Shown here: one piece after another, positions 6,616 to 15,711 of the stretch
How positions within the stretch are numbered: the stretch's first letter is position 1
Layout of the letters: each line of letters begins with the position of its first letter
NCBI GenBank assembly: GCA_029859455.1
Contig: JAOUDE010000020.1
Coordinates: 1 to 15,711 of the forward strand
Length of the DNA: 15,711 nt
Source of the DNA: Ignavibacteria bacterium
GTDB taxonomy: Bacteria > Bacteroidota > Ignavibacteria > UBA10030 > UBA6906
Reading direction: 5' to 3'
Notes under the pieces: generated by a model
Told to the model about the DNA's origin: nothing
Databases searched by the model: none
Seen by the model: only the letters and a program-made list of their open reading frames with translations
Made by a program: the position numbers and the translations under genes

Positions 6616-6806
6616 GGTTTCTTATGTTCCTGCGGACTGTTCATGGCCGGTTCAAACAACAGGCCGCGACAGCTGTCGCTGTTCCCAAATCTGACGAGGT
6701 TCAGAACATCCGGGCGAACAGGTTCCTGCACCTCCTCATCCAGGATACAGAGACGGCTCCGTCCTCTTTGTTTTGGAGTCCGTCCGGCTCTCCCTTCGGG
6801 TGGCAT
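6612..6806 (-). CDS. Small hypothetical ORF coupled to the radical SAM gene
   Basis: 64 residues from ATG 6806, ending in a TGA that overlaps the radical SAM start codon in an ATGA. GAGGAG ends 9 nt before the ATG, a better ribosome binding site than the radical SAM gene itself has. The peptide begins MPPEGRAGRTPKQRGRSR, is basic, has an acidic middle (LDEEVQEPV), and carries two cysteines (C20 and C48, the latter in DSCRGLL). I recognise no family. It could be a partner or regulatory peptide for the radical SAM enzyme, a leader peptide that tunes its translation, or a chance frame. An ATG at 6860 in the same frame is possible, but it has no comparable ribosome binding site. Confidence 0.4.
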   Translation of the reverse strand: MPPEGRAGRTPKQRGRSRLCILDEEVQEPVRPDVLNLVRFGNSDSCRGLLFEPAMNSPQEHKKP

Positions 6807-6864
6807 GGTGCATCTCTCCTCTATCGCCAATAAGGTAGAGAGGGTGGTCCGGGAGGGCAATACT

Positions 6865-6891
6865 CCGGAAGGTTGAAAGAGGGACTAGTCC
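6865..6891 (-). repeat. 27-bp element, copy 2
   Basis: On the minus strand this reads GGACTAGTCCCTCTTTCAA and ends CTTCCGG, two mismatches from copy 1 at 2472-2498. The palindromic core GGACTAGTCC (6882-6891) is retained. It lies about 60 bp ahead of the small ORF and 250 bp ahead of the radical SAM gene, and reads toward them, the same relation copy 1 has to the TPR gene. Confidence 0.7.
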
Positions 6892-7495
6892 TTTCGGTTG
6901 CCAGGGGTGCCCCCCGTTGCAGCGGGGATGACAGAAGTCAGAGTCATTCTGGATTCATCCTCAGCGCGCGTTCTCAAAGAGGTGGAACGGAGGTGGCCGG
7001 GATCAACTCTGCTTTTCAGGGAGCGCTGGTGGCAGTTGACGCCTGTGGAGAGGCCGGATCTCCCGACCGACGATTTGACGCAATGGTCGGCAAGGGTCCC
7101 GGCGGGTCCCGATTCTCGGTCCCGGCAGAGTCACGGATTGACGCTGACCGGTGTGATGGTAATATCCATGTCTTCCGAAACGACGACAAAATGATTCGGT
7201 GGCCCGAGGTCCAATCCTCCGGTTGGGTCCCGAACGAGGCATCCGGTATACACCATCGACACATTCATACCGGCCTCCGGTCGCGTAATACAGGGTTGGC
7301 GGAGTGAACGCCGGGTCGGCGACCGCATCCACCAGGGATGCAATCATGAATTACCTGCTGGTCCCCGGCGGCAATGCCAAGGCCTACTACCGCACTCCGC
7401 GGACCCATGGGGGCGGCGAGAATTCATTCGAAGGGTTGACGCTGGACAAACTAACGATGAATCAGAAGAACATGGACACGAATGAAGAAGGCGGG
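6892..7495. other. Gene-poor stretch; no supported gene
   Basis: About 600 bp with several overlapping open frames on both strands and none convincing. At 6898-6960 the sequence (GCGGGGATGACAGAAGTCAG, then TCATTCTGGATTCATCC) resembles non-coding intergenic repeats of many genomes. A minus-strand ATG at 7347 has AGGT five bases upstream, but its frame becomes arginine-rich after ~45 codons; a different frame looks more protein-like at ~7265-7140 (VVVSEDMDITITP). A frameshifted gene relic is possible. I cannot name it. Confidence 0.4.
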
Positions 7496-7531
7496 ATCCC
7501 GGCTGACAGACTGGCCGGGATTTTTCATTTT
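7496..7531 (+). terminator. Rho-independent terminator, orphan
   Basis: The 8-bp stem ATCCCGGC (7496-7503) / GCCGGGAT (7514-7521) has a 10-nt loop and runs into TTTTT, then CATTTTT. It is a textbook plus-strand terminator, yet no recognisable plus-strand gene ends before it. It insulates katG from upstream transcription. Confidence 0.75.
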
Positions 7532-7581
7532 TGTCCACTCTTATCGCTGATGGCGTTGTCCCTCGGTTGCCAATTCAGCAA

Positions 7582-7596
7582 AAAATTGATAATTTT
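7582..7596. promoter_or_regulatory. AT-rich palindrome upstream of katG
   Basis: AAAATT-GAT-AATTTT is a perfect 6-3-6 inverted repeat about 240 bp ahead of katG. AT-rich palindromes of this sort are typical of Fur/PerR-type operators, and katG genes are often peroxide-regulated, but the sequence is not a clear Fur or PerR box. The rest of 7526-7834 shows no gene or obvious promoter. Confidence 0.25.
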
Positions 7597-7612
7597 CCTC
7601 TTGCAGTACTGA

Positions 7613-10021
<2,409 letters not shown>

Positions 10022-10084
10022 CGCTGTTCCTGTGAGAAATCCGCGGGTCCCTGTGGAAGGAGATGCGCCTTGAGCGTACCCTTT

Positions 10085-10104
10085 CACCGGGACCCCGGTG
10101 TTTT
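10085..10104 (+). terminator. Likely katG terminator
   Basis: CACCGG-GACC-CCGGTG (10085-10100), a 6-bp G+C-rich stem with a 4-nt loop, is followed by TTTT. It lies about 65 bp past the katG stop, in the same orientation. Confidence 0.6.
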
Positions 10105-10185
10105 GATTCAGAACAATATTTTTCGCGCACAACACAACACCCGGGTGTGCGATCTCCGGCATGTTACGCGTTACTGCGCGATGTA

Positions 10186-10214
10186 TTGATGTTTTCTCAC
10201 TCCTTCTCTATATT
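10186..10214 (+). promoter_or_regulatory. Sigma70-like promoter of the secreted propeller gene
   Basis: TTGATG (10186-10191), a 17-bp spacer, then TATATT (10209-10214). Each hexamer differs from consensus at one or two positions. The implied leader of about 55 nt carries AAAGGA 7 nt before the ATG at 10274. Confidence 0.6.
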
Positions 10215-10273
10215 AAAGTTCCTCCCCCGTACCTTGTCCTGTTTCAGTTATCTCCTTACGAAAGGAATCCACC

Positions 10274-12844
10274 ATGAGGATTGCATTACTTCTGACTTTG
10301 TTCGTCGCACCATCCCTTTTTGCACAGAGCTGGACGAACATCGGTCCTGCAACAGAATCACCCGAGGCGATTCAGTATGACCCGTCAGATGCCGATCATC
10401 TGGTGGCAAGCTCCATCGGGGCTTTGTTCCATTCCACTGACGGAGGTGAGAGCTGGGGGCTTCTCTATTCGTTCAATGCCGACTTCTCCACCTGGTCGAT
10501 CGAATTCGGGGACAGCACATCCGGAGCCTACTATGTCGGCGGCATGGTCGTGTATGACCCGAACAGCTCCGTGAACGGTGTATACCGGACGACAGACGGG
10601 GGTGCAAGTTTCGAACATCTGCTCACCGCTCCTTCGAAAGGACTCAGGGTTCACCCGCTGGACAACGACGTCATGGTCAGCCACTACGAGGACTTCGAAG
10701 GAACCGTCATGCGCACGACGGATGGCGGTGCGACCTGGACCAACATCGGGTCGGGAAATCTGCAGACTGTACGGACGATCGCCCTCGACCCGTTCGATAC
10801 GGAAACGATCTACGCTTCCTCGTTTTCCGGCCTGAGGAAATCGACCGACGGCGGTGCGACATGGAATTCAACAGGGTTCGACGGAACGAGCATGCACCTG
10901 ATGGAGACACATCCGACGATCCCGAACAAGGTCTACGCCGGAACAGGCTTCTTCGTGAATCCTGAAGGATTCTACGAGTCAGAAGACGGCGGGGCGACAT
11001 GGAATGAAGTCGACCTTCCGTACCGTGACTTTGTGGGGGACCATCCCCGGATCCTGAGGTTTGCGGTGAGTGATCCCGATGTTATGTACCTCGGTGAGGT
11101 GAATGAGATATTCCACTCCGGCAACGGGGGAGCAAGCTGGACCTCTGCCACATTCCGGGAAAGCTCCTTCTTTTACACGCTGGGGCTGACGATCAATCCG
11201 GTCGATCCGGCAATCGCAAAGGCCACCAGCGACACCAGGGCTGTAGGAACGAGCAATGGCGGCCAGCTCTGGGAGGACTTCTCCCTGCCTCTGAACTACG
11301 TAAGCTCGCTCGAGGTCCTGCTCGAGGGAGAGGTGGAGCATATCTATGCAGGGACATACTACGGGAATCTCCGGTATGATTCCCATACGGGCGAGTGGGT
11401 CGACTATACCAGCCCCGGGTTTATCGGCATCGAATCACATGCGCTGGGCATCGATCCTGAGATGCCCGAACTGCTGCTGACCGGAGTTGGCAACGCGCTG
11501 GGCCAGTCGATCATTGAGCGGAGCACGGACTACGGCGCGACCTCCAGAAATGTCTGGGACAACTTCTCGACAGGTGGAGGAATCCCGGCCGCGATGAAGA
11601 GCGATCCGCTGAACAGCGGCGTGTTCTATTTTGCCACGGTCAGCTCTGTTGCCCCGGACCAGATCCTCAAGTCGACCGACTTCGGTGACAGCTGGGCACC
11701 TCTGGATGGCGGCCAGTTCACCTACACCGATATCGCCGTTGATCCGGTGAACAGCGGGACGGTCTATGCGTCCGGTGACGTTCAGGTGATGAAATCGACC
11801 GATGGCGGAACAACCTTCCTGCCGGCAAATAGCGGCCTTCCATCGGCATACGGGGTCTATTGTGTCGACATCAGTCCATTCAATCCGGATGTGCTGGTCT
11901 GTTCCAATGACCTCGGTATCTACCGAACGGACGATGGCGGGGCGAACTGGACACAGGTGGTGAGCGGTGTTTCATGCAAGAATGTGGAGTTCAGCAGGGT
12001 GGATGCGGGAATCGCCGCCGTTGTTACCTGGGGAGATGAAGTGATGATCAGTGAGGATGACGGGAGCACATGGGATGATTTCCAGGGAGACCTTCCACCA
12101 ATCACGCTGGACGACCTCCGGTTTTCGTCTGACGGATCTGCCCTCTATGTAAGTACCATCGGCCAGTCGATCTACAGCACACCGGTTGAAACATCGGGCG
12201 GCGGGATCCCGTGCGAGGTAGTGTCAGACTTCAAGTCAGCCTGCATCGGGGCCAACACGCTCGTTGCCCGTATTCTGGTTTCCGGGTCCGTGCAGTATGT
12301 AGGAGAGACGGTCGTCATCAACGTGGACGGCACCGACTATGAGACTACGCTCGAAACAAACGGTTCCGGGAATTCAAAAGCAAAATTCAAGCTGAGGAAC
12401 CAGGGCGGGGGCGAGCACACGGTAAGCCTCGTGACACCGGCGGGGTGTTTCGATCCAATGGTCGTCGCCTGCGATTCATCGCTCCGGAGAGAGATGGAAG
12501 CGTGGATTGTTGAAGAATTCGGCATGGATCCCTCCGTCTCTGTGTTTTCATCTTCAGAGATCCCTGCGCAGACTGTTCTGATGGACAACTATCCAAATCC
12601 GTTCAATCCTTCAACAACCATCAGCTACGGACTCAGCCATGACGGTCCGGTGTCATTGAAGATCTACTCGATGCTCGGCGAGGAAGTGGCGACGCTGGTG
12701 GACGAGTACCAGACCGCCGGTTTCAGGAGTGTGATCTGGGAAGGGCGGAACGGAAGCGGCGCTCAGGCCGCGAGCGGTATCTACCTGTACCGGCTTACGA
12801 CGGGAAGTGTTGTGCAGACTGGCAAGATGATGCTGATGAAGTAG
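10274..12844 (+). CDS. Secreted Asp-box beta-propeller protein with type IX-like sorting domain
   Basis: 856 residues. Residues 1-18 are a Sec signal peptide (hydrophobic core, likely cut after SLFA). Residues ~19-640 contain about a dozen Asp-box repeats (STDGGESW at ~54, TTDGGATW, SEDGGATW, STDFGDSW and others), as in sialidase-like and sortilin-like propellers. No catalytic residues of a sialidase are evident, so binding is more likely than hydrolysis. A four-cysteine domain (C647, C657, C725, C733) follows, rich in beta strand. Residues 772-856 are a FlgD-like C-terminal sorting domain (NYPNPFNPSTTISY, then a GIYLYRL strand and terminal MLMK), which in FCB bacteria directs type IX secretion and surface attachment. 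AAAGGA 7 nt upstream supports the start. Convergent with the M1 peptidase gene. Confidence 0.9.
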   Translation: MRIALLLTLFVAPSLFAQSWTNIGPATESPEAIQYDPSDADHLVASSIGALFHSTDGGESWGLLYSFNADFSTWSIEFGDSTSGAYYVGGMVVYDPNSSVNGVYRTTDGGASFEHLLTAPSKGLRVHPLDNDVMVSHYEDFEGTVMRTTDGGATWTNIGSGNLQTVRTIALDPFDTETIYASSFSGLRKSTDGGATWNSTGFDGTSMHLMETHPTIPNKVYAGTGFFVNPEGFYESEDGGATWNEVDLPYRDFVGDHPRILRFAVSDPDVMYLGEVNEIFHSGNGGASWTSATFRESSFFYTLGLTINPVDPAIAKATSDTRAVGTSNGGQLWEDFSLPLNYVSSLEVLLEGEVEHIYAGTYYGNLRYDSHTGEWVDYTSPGFIGIESHALGIDPEMPELLLTGVGNALGQSIIERSTDYGATSRNVWDNFSTGGGIPAAMKSDPLNSGVFYFATVSSVAPDQILKSTDFGDSWAPLDGGQFTYTDIAVDPVNSGTVYASGDVQVMKSTDGGTTFLPANSGLPSAYGVYCVDISPFNPDVLVCSNDLGIYRTDDGGANWTQVVSGVSCKNVEFSRVDAGIAAVVTWGDEVMISEDDGSTWDDFQGDLPPITLDDLRFSSDGSALYVSTIGQSIYSTPVETSGGGIPCEVVSDFKSACIGANTLVARILVSGSVQYVGETVVINVDGTDYETTLETNGSGNSKAKFKLRNQGGGEHTVSLVTPAGCFDPMVVACDSSLRREMEAWIVEEFGMDPSVSVFSSSEIPAQTVLMDNYPNPFNPSTTISYGLSHDGPVSLKIYSMLGEEVATLVDEYQTAGFRSVIWEGRNGSGAQAASGIYLYRLTTGSVVQTGKMMLMK

Positions 12845-12994
12845 TCGACTCTCATTCGATATTCCGGTTTCCAGGGGGCGGTGCCATCCATTGAGCACGA
12901 CTAACAGGACAAAAACCCGTGGAGTTGGGCTGGATCATCCTTCTTCGCACCGGTGAAAAACCATACAGCTGGAGCAGCAAAGAAGGATCCATTC

Positions 12995-13020
12995 CGGGGC
13001 CGGGTAACATCCCGGCCCCG
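12995..13020. terminator. Hairpin between convergent genes
   Basis: CGGGGCCGGG (12995-13004) pairs perfectly with CCCGGCCCCG (13011-13020) around a 6-nt loop. It lies between two convergent genes, 38 bp from the end of the M1 peptidase gene. Neither strand has a good U-tract, so it is probably a shared 3'-end structure or weak bidirectional terminator. Confidence 0.55.
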
Positions 13021-13058
13021 TGATGTTTGCTCGCGCGGTTCTTGTTGGGTCAATCACC

Positions 13059-15038
13059 CTATTTCAGGAGCACTGCCTTTCTTACCTGAACGAAATCGTC
13101 CGCCCGGAACAGATAATAGTAGATGCCGCTCGCAAGGCTCTTCCCGTCAAACCATGCAACATGCTCTCCCGCCTCAACCGGCCGGTCGACCAGCACGCTG
13201 ACCTCTCTTCCCAGGATATCGAGCACCTTCAACTGCACGAAGGCAGAAACCGGAACATGATACTCGATTCTTGTTACCGCGTTGAATGGATTCGGATAGT
13301 TCTGTTCGAGGGCAAACGTTGTCGGGACGCCGGGGTTATCCTGCACAGCAACGGCGATTCTGGATACGTCACGGAGAATCCAGGTCTCAGGATCCAGCTC
13401 AAGGTCTGTTGGTTCGCCGGGAACGAGAAACGTAAATATCTGACCGTCAAAGGAATGATCAACCACAACAGTGGTATCCCATCCATTACCCGAAACCCCG
13501 AGATCGACAGGCATTCTGAAGAACGCGGGGGTGGTAGTCCCGGTGGTCTGATCAATGCCGACCGTCACCGTGTGTCCGCTCTCGGTTTCCGAACTGTACC
13601 ACCAGTAGTAGTAGTGCGGGAATCGCTCTCCATAGATCCATTGATCGAAGAAATAGCCCAGCTCCCGGCCGGACACGGTTTCAGCGACGAGCTGAAAGTT
13701 CTCCGTGGTGGCGACCCCGTACCGGAATGCCGGATCTGAGGCGTAGGCGAACATCACATCGAAGAACACCGAATCCCCCAGAACATGTCTCAGCATATGC
13801 AGGACTGATGCCCCTTTGCTGTAAACAAGCGCCGAGTTGAAGATGCTCCAGTCACTGGATGTGTCAGCGCGGTAGATGCTGCCATTCGCCGTTTTCGCGT
13901 AGGAAAGATTCGACAGGATCTCACTCCAGTAACCGGAGGATCCATACATCTCTTCATAGTAGAGGGCCTCACTATAGGTGGCAAACCCCTCATTCATCCA
14001 GATGTTCGGCCAGTTGGCACAGGTGATCAGATCGCCAAACCACTGATGGGCAAGTTCGTGTGCGATGATCGGCTCACTATAGGTACCGGTGGATGTCATT
14101 GTCTGATGTTCCATTGCCCCTCCCCAGCCGAAGTCGCAATGACCATATTTCTCTTCGATGAACGGGTACATGCCGAACATTTCCGAGAAAATTTCAAGCA
14201 TGTCAACCGTTTTGCCGAGGCTTACCTGAGCAGTAGAAAGGTTCTCCGGAAGCACGTAGTTCAGGATCTCCATCGAATCGGTAGGTGAGTAGTGGAACCA
14301 GTCAGAAAACTCCGCGAAGTCAGAGATCGTGACGGAAACCAGATAGGTCGTAATCGGATAACGCTCAGCCCATTTCCAGGTTTTCGTTCCATCACCGTTG
14401 TCAACCACCCCGGTCAGAACGCCGTTCGATCCCGCTTTCAGGTCGCTCCTGCAGGTGATCCAGATATCGACCGAATCTGCCTTGTCAGTCGGATGGTCTT
14501 TGCATGGCCACCAGTCCTTTGCCCCGTATGGTTCGCTGAGAGTCCAGATCCAGGGGACCCCACCGTGAGAGGAGAACTCGAAACTCCCGAAACCGGAGCT
14601 TCCCGGAACACCCTGGTAGTAAATCTCCATCGAGAACAATTCTCCGGCCAGGTACGGTCGGTCGAGGGTGATGTCAATTGTCTCATCCCCCTGAAGGAAG
14701 GGGGTTTCCAATCCGTCCATGACAACAGCATTCACCGTCAGGGGATTCATCAGGTTCAGGGTGACTGCCTCCAGGCCGGCGCCCAGGCACTTTCCCTGTA
14801 CAGTGACGGTGCCCCGGAGGTAGTTCGGTGAGGTCGTGATCGTGAGGTCAAGCTTATAGTAGGTGATGTCGATATTCTCGTCGACCAGGGTCTCGGTCAG
14901 ACCTTTCATCATAGCATGACGACGGGTCATTTCATCTTTGTAGAATTTGTTCTCTGTATCACTGACCGCATCCTGCTGGGCCCGGACGATCGTCAGGCTC
15001 GTCATCGATAGGATCAGGAGGCAAAGGAGTTTCTTCAT
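13059..15038 (-). CDS. Secreted M1-family zinc aminopeptidase with type IX-like sorting domain
   Basis: 659 residues. Residues 1-20 are a signal peptide (likely cut at VRA-QQ). Residues ~50-250 are the beta-sheet N-terminal domain of gluzincin M1 peptidases. The catalytic domain has the exopeptidase motif GGAMEH (306-311) and the zinc motif HELAH (327-331) followed 18 residues later by E350 in WMNEG: ligands H327, H331 and E350, catalytic E328. No separate ERAP-like C-terminal helical domain is present. Instead residues ~470-575 are beta-rich, and residues 580-659 form a sorting domain (NYPNPFNAVTRIEY, ending AVLLK) like that of the convergent propeller protein. It should trim amino acids from peptides at the cell surface or outside. 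Its ribosome binding site is weak (GAAGAG about 10 nt upstream). Confidence 0.93.
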   Translation of the reverse strand: MKKLLCLLILSMTSLTIVRAQQDAVSDTENKFYKDEMTRRHAMMKGLTETLVDENIDITYYKLDLTITTSPNYLRGTVTVQGKCLGAGLEAVTLNLMNPLTVNAVVMDGLETPFLQGDETIDITLDRPYLAGELFSMEIYYQGVPGSSGFGSFEFSSHGGVPWIWTLSEPYGAKDWWPCKDHPTDKADSVDIWITCRSDLKAGSNGVLTGVVDNGDGTKTWKWAERYPITTYLVSVTISDFAEFSDWFHYSPTDSMEILNYVLPENLSTAQVSLGKTVDMLEIFSEMFGMYPFIEEKYGHCDFGWGGAMEHQTMTSTGTYSEPIIAHELAHQWFGDLITCANWPNIWMNEGFATYSEALYYEEMYGSSGYWSEILSNLSYAKTANGSIYRADTSSDWSIFNSALVYSKGASVLHMLRHVLGDSVFFDVMFAYASDPAFRYGVATTENFQLVAETVSGRELGYFFDQWIYGERFPHYYYWWYSSETESGHTVTVGIDQTTGTTTPAFFRMPVDLGVSGNGWDTTVVVDHSFDGQIFTFLVPGEPTDLELDPETWILRDVSRIAVAVQDNPGVPTTFALEQNYPNPFNAVTRIEYHVPVSAFVQLKVLDILGREVSVLVDRPVEAGEHVAWFDGKSLASGIYYYLFRADDFVQVRKAVLLK

Positions 15039-15263
15039 GGCGAGGTCTCTTCAGTGTGTGAGGGGGCAAGGCGGGTATTCCCGCGAAGCCGCGAAGATAG
15101 TGCAAGAAAAAGACACAAGACCTGTGCCGGGGAGGAGAGGGCAAAGGGGTCTAAACAAGCCCATTCCGGAAGGGAGGCACGCCCGGGTTTCTCAATATTG
15201 CAAGGGGGGAGACCCAGTGATGAGAATCTGGCCCCAGTGGGGTGAAATTGTGAGGCCCCGTTC

Positions 15264-15711
15264 CTAGTGGCCAAAGACCCTGACCCCGCCCTGTGCAGCC
15301 ACACCAACAATGATGACCGCATCAATCAGGGCGCCGATTGCCAGACCGCTCCATTTCAGGTTCTTCCGATTTGGTCTCTGAAGCGCATCGATGTCATTGA
15401 CGGCAACGAGCGTATCTGCACCGGTGGCCGAGATAACCAGCCCCGAGTTGAATGGAACGGTTCCCGATGCAAGGTGCTCTTCAAGAGCTGGTCCCGGAAC
15501 CCGGTTCCCCCGGGTGTAAAACGACTTCACATCCCCAGCAGCGATCCACAGTGTCGTCTCCTGATCACTTATGAGAATATGCGCTCCGGAGAGATTCTTG
15601 TCGAGCGAGAATCCGAGGAACACTCCCTCAGCCTTCCATATCCCGTACGATGACGGGTCCATGGTGACGATAATAGAGTCGTAGAGTTGAGGAAGAGAGA
15701 TATCCGGATCT
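15264..15711 (-). CDS. Unrecognised protein, C-terminal part, with a terminal membrane segment
   Basis: The frame is open through the window end, so the start is outside; 148 residues are visible. I do not recognise a family. Two beta-rich units are apparent: one around GVFLGFSLDKN through LWIAAGDVKSFYTRG, the other around GLVISATGADTLVAVNDIDALQRP. They have the look of small barrel modules that in many FCB lipoproteins and envelope proteins precede a glycine-rich helix. Here a hydrophobic segment, SGLAIGALIDAVIIVGVAA, follows near the C-terminus and could span the membrane. The internal ATG at 15662 is not taken as the start because the protein-like sequence continues upstream (DISLPQLYDSIIVT). 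Envelope association is inferred. Confidence 0.65.
   Translation of the reverse strand, partial: DPDISLPQLYDSIIVTMDPSSYGIWKAEGVFLGFSLDKNLSGAHILISDQETTLWIAAGDVKSFYTRGNRVPGPALEEHLASGTVPFNSGLVISATGADTLVAVNDIDALQRPNRKNLKWSGLAIGALIDAVIIVGVAAQGGVRVFGH

Noticed and set aside
7304..7612. 102-codon plus-strand frame ending before katG
   Set aside because: It reads straight through the terminator at 7496-7531, so it cannot be the gene that terminator serves.
13274..13739. Plus-strand frame of 239 codons and others within the M1 peptidase gene
   Set aside because: Antisense to a complete peptidase with intact zinc ligands and sorting domain.

Overview
The window (15,711 bp, about 55-60% G+C over most of its length) looks like chromosome from a Gram-negative bacterium of the FCB superphylum or a related candidate phylum (Ignavibacteria, Calditrichota, Zixibacteria, KSB1 or similar). 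The main reason is that two complete secreted proteins end in the same type-IX-like C-terminal sorting domain, with the NYPNPFN hallmark and a terminal basic residue. A third, partial protein is a long YCF48/Asp-box propeller of a kind common in these lineages. The exact phylum cannot be fixed from this sequence.

Layout, left to right. (1) 1-1909, minus: a long secreted beta-propeller protein with 14 visible YCF48-like repeats, cut by the window start; its G+C is lower than the rest. (2) 1910-2617: a gap with a possible promoter for that gene, two adjacent hairpins (the second a clear terminator with no obvious gene before it), a 27-bp element that recurs near 6.9 kb, and a 17-bp palindrome. 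(3) 2618-3385, plus: a membrane-anchored TPR protein, followed by a strong terminator. (4) 3386-3871: a debris region with the last ~39 codons of an S41-type peptidase. (5) 6806 to 3872, minus: an apparent operon of a small unknown ORF, a cobalamin-type radical SAM enzyme whose start overlaps the small ORF's stop (ATGA), and a LysE-family exporter. (6) 6807-7834: about 1 kb without a convincing gene, holding the second copy of the 27-bp element and an orphan terminator. (7) 7835-10021, plus: katG, a complete catalase-peroxidase with all catalytic residues. (8) 10274-12844, plus: a secreted Asp-box propeller protein with a sorting domain, its own sigma70-like promoter and a good ribosome binding site. 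(9) 13059-15038, minus: a secreted M1-family zinc aminopeptidase with the same type of sorting domain, convergent with the previous gene across a shared hairpin. (10) 15264-15711, minus: the C-terminal part of an unrecognised protein with a membrane segment near its end.

The genes do not form one pathway. The themes are export to the cell surface (three secreted proteins), oxidative-stress defence (katG), and a small radical SAM/exporter unit of unknown product. The parts most worth checking are the small ORF coupled to the radical SAM gene, the 27-bp element placed in the same orientation ahead of two transcription units, and the 14-repeat (2 x 7) propeller. I found no clearly new multi-gene system.
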